Made by a program: the position numbers and the translations under genes. Source: Hemerocallis citrina (Eukaryota; Streptophyta; Magnoliopsida; Asparagales; Asphodelaceae). Taken from it: 64,000 bases of DNA. The DNA is taken from NCBI GenBank assembly GCA_017893485.1, contig CM030363.1:176113744-176177743 (forward strand). Direction: 5' to 3'. The notes beneath the pieces were generated by a model, which saw only the letters and a list, made by a program, of their open reading frames with translations, had not been told where the DNA came from and did no database searches. Shown here in pieces: positions 21,897 to 33,539 of the stretch (positions within the stretch are counted from its first letter, which is position 1; each line of letters starts with the position of its first letter).

Positions 21897-22250
21897 TTCC
21901 TTAATAGTTCTATAATCATTTACTGGATCCTCAGCGGCAGCATCAACAACATGAACTTACAGGCGAGTTCCCCTTAAGTGCCTCAAAAAATTGCACCCAA
22001 GACCCTTCAATAAAAAGTTATAATATATGTGAATGAAACTTCAATAAAGGACTTAACTACTATGATTCATGCATAGATTGGTACCTTTCCTAAGTGTGCA
22101 CCTTGAATTAGACTAGGCAAATCTGCTAATGTTGCTCCAGATGAATATTTGAGTGCCCCTAAAGTAGGGTCACCACCAAGGCAACCAAGATTAGGCATCA
22201 GGGTTGTAAAAGGGGGTATCAGCTATGCCTGGTTTTGTTGTAAGGGAATG
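21897..22250 (-). pseudogene. Obg/CgtA-family GTPase gene fragment (host relic)
   Basis: Minus strand, two recognisable exons. The first (about 22250-22085) encodes the region before the G2 motif (TKPGIADTPF), then, after a one-base shift, TLMPNLGCLGGDPTLGALKY and the G3 region ATLADLPSLIQGAHLGK. An 80-bp intron (22005-22084, GTACC...TTGAAG) separates it from the second exon (22004-21897): GLGCNFLRHLRGTRL, TAA at 21957-21959, VHVVDAAAEDPVNDYRTIKE, then a GTGTGC donor-like site. These are hallmark motifs of Obg GTPases (organellar ribosome-assembly type). The G3 Gly is Ser, and the P-loop and remaining exons are absent. The retained intron shows it is not a retrocopy. It may mark the original host DNA between the two TE blocks. 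Confidence 0.8.
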
Positions 22251-22592
22251 TCAACGAACACACCGGTGGCATAGCGTAACTGATTAGAACAATGAAAATG
22301 GCTACGTAGTCCGTCCCCTACTTGTTAAGAAAGGTCAGCGTCAGCGACAACATAAGAAAGGTTTCCGCCGAGCCTGGTCTTGAGACGAATCAATTGAACA
22401 AACCAAACAAAATAGATCCACCAATCCAACACAAACACAATAAAGATTTATCCCGATTAACTTTCACTTAATCCGGAGGAAAATATGGGGAGATATAATA
22501 TTAAACTAAAGGAGATTACAAGGAGTTACAGATTCACTCAATACAAAAAATTAAACTCACTCACCAAGAACTATCTTTCTCATGCCTCTCTT
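22251..22592. other. Unassigned spacer between the Obg relic and E6
   Basis: I recognise no gene or repeat here. It may include more intron or flank of the Obg-like gene. The part near 22440-22480 reads like generic non-coding DNA. Confidence 0.4.
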
Positions 22593-25499
22593 TTTAACGC
22601 TCCGAATTTCAAACACATGTAATTCGTAGCACAACAGGATCTTTTACGTCAAATTCGTATAAAAATACAAGGAACTTAAAACTTTTTATTTACAATATGT
22701 TCTTTACAACAGCACAGCGGAATTAAATGACTACAATACAATCTACAAATATAAAAATTCTTCAATTTTGTAACGACACATCATAGTGACTCCAAGTCCA
22801 TGCTGAATCCGGTCCTACAACTAGGAAACTGTGGGCATGTCAGTTGTATATAACTGAAACTGTAGCGCCCCGATTTCCATATACTGGGAAAACCGAGACA
22901 CGAGCAAAGACCTTTTCTTCAATTAGTCACAATACACAGAAAAACAGGAGAATTTAAAACTTTTTATTCAACACCCAATGTATTACAAGTCTGAATATTA
23001 TACAACTGCAATACATTACAATAGAGTTACAATATTACCTTTATATTCCCAAGTATTACAACCTTCAACATCTTACATCAGAGTACAAGGAATGAAGAAC
23101 AACACTTGGTATCTCTCACTTGAGTACTTCTCAACTAATAGATAATCCACATACATGTTACAGCGGAACTAACATGACATTGACTCCTTGCTTTCCTAGC
23201 CTTGAATCCTCCTGAATCTCGCCCTTGTACTTCAGCGATCCAGTACCTATGGAAGTGGGGACGTCAGTATTCACTGACGCTTAAAGGCTGATAACAAAGC
23301 AGCGAATCTCCCAAACAACACACAAAACATGGCATTGGTGTTGGTGTAGTTTAAGTGTTCGTGAGTGCTATGACTAGACTCTAATGCGATATTTAACTAG
23401 AACTAGGATGCTCCTATTCTAATGTCAGCAAGTCTCCGAAGCAACATGCAGCCCATACTACATGCGACCCTTCTCAAGCCGTTTCTCCATATATAGGGAT
23501 TTGAACCCGCGTTATGAATTCTAATTGTACACAACCTGTTCCTGACAGATACAACGTGACTGATGAGGTTGCAGACGTGGTCAAGTCCCACTAATGCAGT
23601 CCGCCAGTGGTGTCCATGTTGCCACTGCTACCCGGCTCACCGGACCTCACTCAAAAACCTGACGAACCCTCGGGGTTACTGCCAACAGGGGAGCCCCCTG
23701 CCGCCCCCTGGTCGGACCGTAGTCCATGGCCTGTTCGCCATCTTGGCATAGGACCCGACGGAGTTCCGGGGTCCATTCCCCTAGCTCCGCCTGCCTTATC
23801 ATGGCGCTTCAGGAATTAACAATCAAGATACGCAACCCATGCTCCCAACTCGTGAGAAGGCACCCTGCGTATCCCTTTGACAGGAAGGTACAACCCAATA
23901 ACACGACCTAAGGCCTGCCTCAAGGAACAAGTCGGTCGTAAGGCGCCCCCTACAACCAACTCCTTTCTTTTCGGCAAGGGTCTAAGTAAATGATCTTTAT
24001 AAGTCACTACCTTAATGATGTCCCTGACCCGAACAATCCTAGGGATGACAATATTATAAACACAACATGCTAGGCCTTAAATTAGACTTCGCAAAACAAC
24101 TCTACTAGGCTGCTTAACCTAGACTTACCAGAACCCCTCAGGATACGGTTCCTGGCCCATCGATCCAAGACCCCGGCCGTGCGAACATACATGCATGCCG
24201 CTACCCAGAACTTGGATTCCGTCTATACTCCGATCCTCGATCAACCTACACTGGTTAAGATCCGACGGTACACAAGGAGTGACTCCTCTACAGTTCCTTA
24301 GGGGTAAGAAAACATATGTTTTGATGGTCGATAGCCCTAGGGTAGTAATATTACCCTAGATGAGCACAACAACTGTGTACTAGCTAATAAGCTATATACG
24401 GGTAACTAACCACATACGAGTCAATAAGCTACGTATGATGACAACATACATACCAGCCAAATAAGCCGCGTATGAGACCAACAGCTATGCACGGGCCGGT
24501 CGAGCCACATACGAGACAACTATATGCAAACAACCATACAGGTAATCAAACCTAGAAGCAACCAAACGTGTATGCTAGCAACTCGATCTTCTATCATTAG
24601 AAGCAACAGAAGAATCTACTAATAGTCTATGGTAGGCATTCTACCCATGAGAAGCCCGAAAGCGACTTAATAACCTTTATCGAACTAACTATTACTAAGG
24701 ATCTTTCTAATCCTTTTTACCCTTACGGATGGGGAATGTCCCCATGGCATGGTCAAATTTCAATTAGGACCTCCCACAACTAGAGTCCATGGGTTATTTT
24801 CAAAGTTGGCTAGGACAACCTAGCACATACGTCCGCTTCCCTATTTAACTAGGATGCCACCCTATGCCCCTCGAGCATGTATGGCTCCTTACTAACATTA
24901 ACTACCACAAGGTAGTCGTCACTACAATTTCAACATGATTCTTTCCTTATTACTTCAACCTATAGCACTTTAAGCATGGCATACAATTGTAAGCATCTAC
25001 CTACAACAACTAGTCATGGTATATAACACAACCATCAACCCACAACACTCCTAAGTACGAATATGATTTAAGCATGTGCTTATATCAAGCTTAAGCATGA
25101 GTAATCACTATGATCTAAACATGAAGTTTACTATAGTCAAGCATAAGTTACAACTTGAGCGTGAATACATACTACTTAGAGTATATATCTCTACTACTCC
25201 GTTAAGCATGGATCTTCATTACTCAACATGGTTAATCATCACAACCCAAGCATGGATATATAATTAGCATTAACCTACAATATTCCTAAGCATGAATTAT
25301 AACTCCTACAACATTCTAAGCATGGTAGATTAATTCCTACCTTAATCTAAACATGGCATTTGTTAAATATGAGTATCTTCCAACTCGATCTTGAACAATA
25401 TTTAGGCACGAACATACACTACTTACGCATGGATATCATCTAAGCATGAATGTCTACTAACTAAGTATGAATATCATTACGCATGAGCATCTACTAACT

Positions 25500-26480
25500 T
25501 AAGCATGAATATTAATTAATCTAGCATGGTATACAACTTTCCTACAATCATCTAAGTATAGATAAATTAATCTAGCATGGTATACAACTTTCCTACAATC
25601 ATCTAAGTATAGTAGGAGCATGGATAAATTAATCTAACATGGTATACAACTTTCCTACAATCATCTAAGTATAGATAAATTAATCTAGCATGGTATACAA
25701 CCTTCCTACAATCATCTAAGTATAGATAAATTAATCTAGCATGGTATACAACCTTCCTACAATTATCTAAGTATAGATAAATTAATCTAGCATGGTATAC
25801 AACTTTCCTACAATCATCTAAGTATAGTAGTAGCATGGATAAATTAATCTAACATGGTATACAACTTTCCTACAATCATCTAAGTATAGATAAATTAATC
25901 TAGCATGGTATACAACCTTCCTACAATCATCTAAGTATAGATAAATTAATCTAGCATGGTATACAACTTTCCTACAATTATCTAAGTATAGTAAATTAAT
26001 CTAGCATGGTATACAACTTTCCTACAATCATCTAAGTATAGTAGTAGCATGGATAAATTAATCTAACATGGAATACAACTTTCCTACAATCATCTAAGTA
26101 TAGATAAATTAATCTAGCATGGTATACAACCTTCCTACAATCATCTAAGTATAGATAAATTAATCTAGCATGGTATACAACTTTCCTACAATCATCTAAG
26201 TATAGTAGATTAATCTAGCATGGTATACAACTTTCCTACAATCATCTAAGTATAGTAGTAGCATGGATAAATTAATCTAACATGGTATACAACTTTCCTA
26301 CAATCATCTAAGTATAGATAAATTAATCTAGCATGGTATACAACCTTCCTACAATCATCTAAGTATAGATAAATTAATCTAGCATGGTATACAACTTTCC
26401 TACAATCATCTAAGTATAGTAGTAGCATGGATAAATTAATCTAACATGGTATACAATCTTCCTACAATCATCTAAGTATG
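25500..26480. repeat. 51-bp minisatellite with higher-order structure in E5
   Basis: About 18 units containing GATAAATTAATCTAGCATGG and TTTCCTACAATCATCTAAG, basic period 51 bp. Longer units with an added GTAGTAGCATG (first one GTAGGAGCATG) occur near 25612, 25826, 26040, 26243 and 26418. Spacings are about 214, 214, 203 and 175 bp, so blocks of about four units were amplified together. The open frames here come from the multiple-of-three period. Confidence 0.9.
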
Positions 26481-27549
26481 ATACTTACTTCAATATAAGC
26501 ATAAACATCCATTTAATATTCATATGCATCTACTACAATTTAATTAAACACAACATCTACTACAACATAACATCTACTACTAAAACTTCTACTAAAATCT
26601 TTATCTAAACACAAACATTTACTACTAAACTACTTTATTTTAACACATAAGCATCTACCACAACTTTTATAAAAACATAAACATTTCTACAATTTGTGTA
26701 GACATCTACTACAACTATTTTATTTAAACTTCATATAGATATCTACCAAAGCTTCTTTATTAGCATCTATTTCTTATTATTACTAGTGAACATAAAAAGA
26801 GATCTTTTCAATCACTCTACGACTAGTGATTTAGATTGGTTTCTTTTCATATTTAGAATTAACATCCACAATGGGTTTTTTCTTACTTAAGATTATAAAA
26901 GAAAATAAACAATAATAAAATAAAGTGAGAACCTTCCATTTTGGTTCCACCAACATATGCTTTCTTTTTAGTCCAAGGTTCAATGTATGTCCTACAACCA
27001 AAATGGTCGTAAAAAAAGTCCATATGCTTTATGCATGAGTTCACATCAAGTCCTACAACCCCAAATGGTTGTATGTACAAGTCCATATGCATATGTCATT
27101 TTAGTCCAATTAATAAACACAAAAACAACAACTACTACTACAAAGATTCAATCTTTATGTCTATTTAGCACTACCATTTGTTTCCATTTCATTTTATGTG
27201 GTTATTACCTTTAACATCCACAACATACAAAATAAGAACCACATACAACAACATCATCACAAAAACCACCCTAAAAGAACCAAAGAAAACAAAACAAGGA
27301 AGACAAGAAGAAGAAGAAGCCAAAAATCAACAACTCAACAAACAAAAGAACAAGTGGAGAACCCCCACCAAATTTTCTTTGTTGGAAGGACTTGCTTGCT
27401 TATACTTCTCCTTCCCCTAAGCTCTTAGACTTCTATGGAACCTACAAGAGAAAAACTCTCAAGTTAGAAAAGGGTTCTCTCTTTCTTTTCCTTTCCTTTC
27501 TTTTGTCTTTGTTTTTGTAAAAAGTGAGACAAGTGGAGAAGGAGGGAGT

Positions 27550-27558
27550 ATTTATAGG
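27550..27558 (-). promoter_or_regulatory. TATA box in E5
   Basis: Minus strand CCTATAAATACTCCC, at the same relative place as in the E2 LTRs. Confidence 0.5.
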
Positions 27559-29104
27559 AGGAGGGAAAGGGTGGAGAGTGCAAAATTGCACTCAACAATA
27601 TGCACAAAACCCCCTAAAGAAGCAATCCGGCCATTGCCTAGGTGAGGGAGGGGTAAGGTGTAGGGTATGGCCTAGAAATGAGGTGGAAGCATGGTAAAAA
27701 GATATGGTTTCTAGAAGAGTTTCTTAATCTCTTATGTACACAAAAAAAATCCTAGTTTAGCCACTAAATAAAATCCTAATCATCTAATTAGGTTTTTCAT
27801 GACAAGATTAGTGCCTTGTCTAAGAGTACATACTACACATTTTGTATAATGTACTAATTTGGTACAATACCATGTGTGTATATGTGTATGTATGTGTATA
27901 CCAAGAAATCCTTATATAATCCTCATAAAATAGTTTAATTTTTGGAAATAATAATAAAATAAGTTTTATTATCAATTCGGAGGATCGCGCTACCAATTTG
28001 ATGTACTTCGGATGTACACCGACCGATATATGCGCGCAGACAATGTTTGTGGACAAACCGGGCGAAAATCACCAAAATAATTTGATTTTGGATTAAAACA
28101 AAATAATAATAAAATAATAATAAAATAGTAATTTATAAAAGGTAATATCCGTCTGGGATATTACAGAAACACTGCTATAATACAACCTTCTTTAACTTTA
28201 GCAAACACAAACTTGAATGCACAACAAAATGTGAAAAGTGACTATCCTAAACATGTCAGTGTATGATATGACTTAATGCCTAATACAGAAATTCACACTA
28301 CGATGACACTAATACATACTTGTTCGGATTCTATGCATCCCATATTACATAGGTCCGAGGGCAAGCCCTTAACGTACTCCACAATATAGGGTTCAATCCC
28401 TTGTTATGAAAATTCTACTACGGTAACAAAAGCAAGGTTTAGACATTCCACGAGCACGGATTGTAATACCTCAGATTTTTTAAATAATTCTTTTAAGATT
28501 AATAAATGAATTAAAATGATTTTTGGTGATTTAATAAATATTTTTCTGAAATTTATCTTTTTACACGTGCAAAACACGTGCAAATATTTTTTTGGAAAGT
28601 TCAAAGTCAAAAAATATTTTGGGGAAACCTATTATTTATTATTAGATATGATTTTTGAATTTTCTGGATTTTTCTGATAATTATTTGACCTATTGGAAAA
28701 TATTACAAAAAAAGGGACTTTTGTGCAAAATTACCACTTGGAGTGAAAACTCCAGATTTTCGGATTTTTGGGCTGGGAATGATGCTTTGTCAACTCAGAG
28801 GTAAAGATTTTACTTTATTTTTATTAAATTTGGTTTATTTTGCAAGTTTTGGTCTTTTCGCAAAATTTCCACTTAGAGGGGCTAAATTGCAAATTTTGTT
28901 TTTCTGGGTTTTCAAACAGTGCTGGCTAATTTTAGAGTGGATGGTTTTGTTTTTAAACCTCAATTAAGTTGGTTTTATTTAATTTCCATGTATAAGGATC
29001 TATATATGTAAATGTATATTTTTTTTGATGTAAATGTAAATGTATATTTAAAAGATGTATTTTACAAATCTATTCACAAACCCTAAAACACTATTTTTTC
29101 GGCC

Positions 29105-29111
29105 TATAAAG
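29105..29111 (+). promoter_or_regulatory. TATA box of E8
   Basis: GGCCTATAAAGGGCGGGG on the plus strand, about 640 bp into the LTR. It supports the orientation. Confidence 0.55.
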
Positions 29112-30310
29112 GGCGGGGTGCAGCCGTCTCTTTGTGGCACAACACAAAGGGATTTCTTATTATTATTTTCTTGAATTTTTAAAGCGAGGATCTTGGTTTT
29201 CTTGCGAAAGGAAGGATTTTCTTATTCTCTTTATTTTTCTTCGGTAGATTCTTCAATATAGTGAGTGACATATGTTTGATTTCTTTTTGTTCTAGGCATG
29301 TTGTACATGTGATGACTTATCTATTAGGAAGCATGTTAGATGATGGTATAAGATATGATGAATTTTGATGAGTAGATGAATTAAAAATTGAATCTTTTTC
29401 ATGAAACTACACTATTGATGTTGAAACCCTAATTTAATGGCTTGAGAATTGTTAAGAACCTAATAGAAATCAGAAGTAGGTTGTTTTCTTTCCTATACTT
29501 GCTGAATTGAACATATACGAAGAGTTGTATGATGTGAATTGCATATAATTGATAAAAAGTGAACTTTTACTGTGTGTGCACATGGTTGCTCTGTTCTTGA
29601 TATTTTTTTGAAGTGGAACTTGATTTAAACTTGTTGTGATTGCTTTTTTTCATGGGTAAATTGATGACTAGGAGTTGTATATGTGTTGATGAGTGCAAGA
29701 AGGTATGTTAGATCAAAAGGCAAATTGTTGAAGTGAACAAGGGGCTGTGATTTTCGGGTCTGTGATACACACAACCGAAAATTGATTTTTGTGGGTTTAT
29801 TTTTGTGAAGTTTTGATTGGATTTGAGTTGTTCAATACTGAATTAATTTGAAACCTTTTTACTACTCTTAATTGATGGATTTCTTGATGCATAACTGACA
29901 CACACACGCACCCATATGTATACACTCATATAGTTTAAATGTTACTATTTGAAGAATTGTCAAAAGTTGATGTTTTGTGAAGTTTTCAATTGGATTTAAA
30001 TTGTTTTTGCTATTGAGATTAAATTAAACCTTACACCACTCCTATACCATGATTTTGTTGATTTTACAGATTCACAAATGTACATATATACACTTTTACT
30101 GATTTTGAAGGATTTTGTGAAAGATTTACTCTTTTGAGATCTTGATATGTTTTGATTTGTTTTATAAACTCCTATATGTTATACAAGTTATATTTAATCA
30201 TCTCAGGAAGATTAATTTTGGTTTTACAAAGTTTTATCATCGTATCAGTTTAAAACATGCACAGACCTTCAAACTACAACCTGCTATAGTTGACAATCGA
30301 CCGAACTAAA

Positions 30311-30624
30311 GTCGACAGTCGACTGGTCAGTTACTGAATTTCAGATTTTGTTTGCAATAACAGTCGACTGCTTTGTCTTTGAACTGAAGTCGACAGTCGA
30401 CCGTCGATTTTCTTGAATTTTGAATTTTCGCAGGACAGTCGACTGACCATGCTCAATAGTCGATTGTTATTGTCCTGGCTGATGAGTTTTATTGAGTTTT
30501 CAGATTTTCACAGGATAGTCGACTGGTTATTCTCGATAGTCGACTGTCACTGTCACTGCTGATGGGTTTTTTTAAGTTTTCAGATTTTCGTAGGACAGTC
30601 GACCGACCATTTGCGACAGTTGAC
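30311..30624. repeat. 80-bp repeats with paired GTCGAC sites in E8
   Basis: Palindromic GTCGAC sites at 30311, 30318, 30363, 30389, 30396, then pairs 30438/30459, 30518/30539 and 30598/30619. The last three pairs are each 21 bp apart and follow an exact 80-bp period. Variants GTCGAT and GTTGAC are single C-to-T type changes. Confidence 0.85.
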
Positions 30625-31463
30625 TATCATTGTTCTGACTGATGGATTTCTTGAGTTTTCTGATGTTTTCTTTAAATGATTATTTCTTCGATTGTGGATT
30701 GTTAATCTATTGTTTTTAAATGATGTTTTTGCTACAGATTACAGTATTTTACAAAGAGTTGTATTTTGTTTATAATAGAATTTAGACTTGTATTTCTATA
30801 ACTTCATATAGTAAAATAAATAAGTTTTCTTTGAAGTAATTGATGTTTTGTGGTATTCTGTGATTTCAAAATATGATTTCCAGTTATTTAATGGATTTAA
30901 TATTTTATTTCAATTATGGAATTTTACGAGTTTATTAAATAAATTTGGATTTTTGATTGATTATAGAAGTTTTATTAACATAAACGCTTTGATGATGGAA
31001 TTATGAGTTTTTTGAAAGATTTGGTATTGATGGTTGAGTTGTGAATCTCTAGGAGTTGAGTGGGAGTCCTGTGAACCGGCAGATGAGATTTTGTGAATTT
31101 TGACCAGTTGAGGTCATTGGGTTGTTTTGTGGAATTAAGTCCGGCAGGATACACTAACTCTAGGAAGGCGAGATTTTTGTGTTTTTAATAATAACTAACA
31201 TAAGGACAGGCACTAGTGGAGATGTGATGGAACTTAGGAAACGTAAGTATATGCTCTTGGTTTGGGTCCAACGGATGCGTTTCAGAACTTGTGTGTTGTT
31301 CTGTCTCGAGAGGACATTTGTATGTTCGCGTGTCGAGGGTCTGCAGGCCTATTCACGGAGCATGCAGGGTGCATTCACGTATTGAGGGTCGGCGGGCCTA
31401 ATCACAGGATGTACCTGGTGTATCTGCATGTCGAGGACCTCGCAAGCCTATTAATGGGGTACA

Positions 31464-33350
31464 TGATGAACCCAATAATATTCACATTTAGGAGCAATAA
31501 TCTTAATGCAATTGGACATTTAAATGCTCTATATGTGGTATTTTACTCTTCTTTTCTCTTTTCCATAGGAAACAGCCTAAAGACAGCTAAACGAAGCAGA
31601 TTCAGGATTTTGAGGATGATACACAGAAACTGTAGAGCATAAGTCGACTGGTTCTTCAAACAGTCGACTGAACATAGGAGGTTGAAATCCCGAAGCTACG
31701 CAGTACAGTCGACTTACTCTAAAGGCAGTCGACTTGACAGATTGATTATGAAACTACAGACGTCTCGAAATAGTCGACTGATTCCAAAACCAGTCGACTG
31801 GTATCCAGCGGAGTTAAAAGATAAGATAGTTGAAGATCCATCCTCATCCAAATCAAAATTAAGTTATAACTTCTCCAACAATCAAAGCTAGAGACCGGGA
31901 GTGGCAAGTAAGAAGATCATCCTATGAGTAAAGAGATAAGAATCAGGAACTTGAAATCTGTAGATGTGGACAAAAGAGACTATAAAAAGACTGAAGCACA
32001 TAGAAAGAAAGGGAGCCAGAGCAAAAATATACAACGAAGAACACGAAGCCAGCGGACGAATAAACAAAAAAGTAAGAGAGAGAGAGGAACAGAGAGAAAA
32101 CTCTATTAGTTCTTTCCTCTCTCTGTCTCTCTGATTCGGATTAAAAGAACAAAGAGGAGCGCACGCATCACCAGGCGTCCACTGGCTTCGAAGTGATTGC
32201 TGACTGGGCTTCGACGTGACCAGCACTGTAGCGGACGGCGACATCTGGACCGCGACAGCGACAGGCTTCTGGTTCGTGCTTACTGGCTTCGATTCGCGTG
32301 CGAAGCTGCTGACTGTTTCTGATCTGACGTGCTGACTGGACCGGCTTCGATTTGACTGGCTTCGAGGAGCATTCGGATACAATTCTGGAGACAGAAAGAG
32401 GGGTTTGCAAATTAATTTTTTATTCTTTTTCTCCTCTCTCTAATTTTTGTAATGCAATCCTTGAACAAATTTATTAATATTTTTATTATGAATATGTGGA
32501 ACTAATTTCATTGTTGGGCTAATTGAAACCGTAGTCATGTAATGTTATAATTTTCTAATAACGCTACTTTCATCACTTATTGATTAAACCTGGTTGTATT
32601 GATAAGAATTTATAATATGAATCAAACTTGTTCAGAAGTTCTAAGAGCAGTCGACTGAGAGTGACAACAAGTTGACTGCCATACAGAACCTGAGATTATC
32701 AAGTTTGTGTATTATAAAACTGAATCTGTTATATGAGCATAGAGACGACTCGTATCTTGTGTTTATAGTTTGTAACACAGGAATTTCTAGGGGTTCCTAG
32801 TTTAATCAACTTGAAGGATCTAGATCTGATACCAATTTCTAGAACTTCAAGTGTTTGTTTGTTTCCATTGTTCCTATGTTTTCCTTAAGTGCAACTTAGT
32901 AGATACCGTGCTAAATACTCAAGGAAAGAAACGAATTAGAGTAGATACCATGCCTAATTCTTGGCTTAGGGAAACATTAACTTTAAGGAGTAGATACCAT
33001 GCCCTTAAAGGAACAAACATGAGTGATGAGAATCGTGTAGAAGGTGACTTAGCATTCTTGACTACAGGTGGAAATCAATGCCCAACTACTTTAATAGATA
33101 TTTGTTACTCAATTTGTGATTATACTTGATTTAGATTTTAATCTTTTTATTTTCTTTTAAATAGGCTTTTAGAACAAACTTTATGATTTGCAGTTTTTTC
33201 TTTGTTTTATTGATTAGTGAGTTAAGTACTACAATCTCTGTGGGATCGACCCTTGCTCTTCACTACGCTTCTATAAACGATTCGTACACTTGCGAGGTTT
33301 TAATTTGTGTCTAGTTTATCTATTTATTTAGGTAGCTGGATTTCACAACA
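31464..33350 (+). repeat. E7 5' LTR
   Basis: Begins TGATGAACCCAATAATATTC, ends GGATTTCACAACA. It contains three GTCGAC pairs near its 5' end and a further pair at 32650/32671. Open minus frames near 31888-32410 are unsupported. Confidence 0.95.
31643..31798. repeat. 65-bp repeats with paired GTCGAC sites in the E7 LTR
   Basis: GTCGAC at 31643/31663, 31708/31728 and 31773/31793: three pairs, each 20 bp apart, on an exact 65-bp period. Repeated in the 3' LTR near 36955-37110. Further pairs with 21-bp spacing lie at 32650/32671 (second site GTTGAC; intact GTCGAC in the 3' LTR at 37984) and in the leader at 33485/33506. Confidence 0.9.
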
Positions 33351-33356
33351 AGTTTT

Positions 33357-33374
33357 TGGCGCCGTTGCCGGGGA
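33357..33374 (+). other. E7 primer-binding site (Asp tRNA type)
   Basis: TGGCGCCGTTGCCGGGGA, the PBS typical of Athila elements, six bases after the 5' LTR. Confidence 0.9.
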
Positions 33375-33539
33375 TTGTTTAGTATCTTAACTTGCAAAAT
33401 CAATACAAATCTTTTTCTTTTTATTTTATTTTTTTCTTCTTTTCTTATATTTTCTTTTAGGTTACATTTTGCAGATTCAGATAAGTCGACTGTCTCCAAG
33501 GATCAGTCGACTGTACAGAGGATTTTTCCGAAAGCAACA

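Larger units (their letters stand above)
22861..28165 (-). mobile_element. E5: solo LTR, 5305 bp, Tekay-like
   Basis: Plus strand begins TGTAGCGCCCCGATTTCC and ends GTCTGGGATATTACA, as in the LTRs of E2. GAAAC flanks both sides (22856-22860 and 28166-28170). There is no PBS, PPT, gag or pol inside. The whole interval is therefore one LTR left after recombination between the two LTRs of a former element. It shares blocks with the E2 LTR (for example CAGTATTCACTGACGCTTAA and CCCATACTACATGCGACCC) but is diverged and longer because of an expanded minisatellite. A minus-strand TATA box lies near 27550-27558. Confidence 0.9.

Noticed and set aside
27820..28056. 78-codon minus frame and similar short frames in 27-31 kb
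   Set aside because: AT-rich LTR sequence of E5 and E8, no domain, no conservation visible.
31888..32410. 164-codon minus-strand frame in the E7 LTR
   Set aside because: Antisense to the element, no recognisable domain; truncated and changed in the other LTR (37291-37695).
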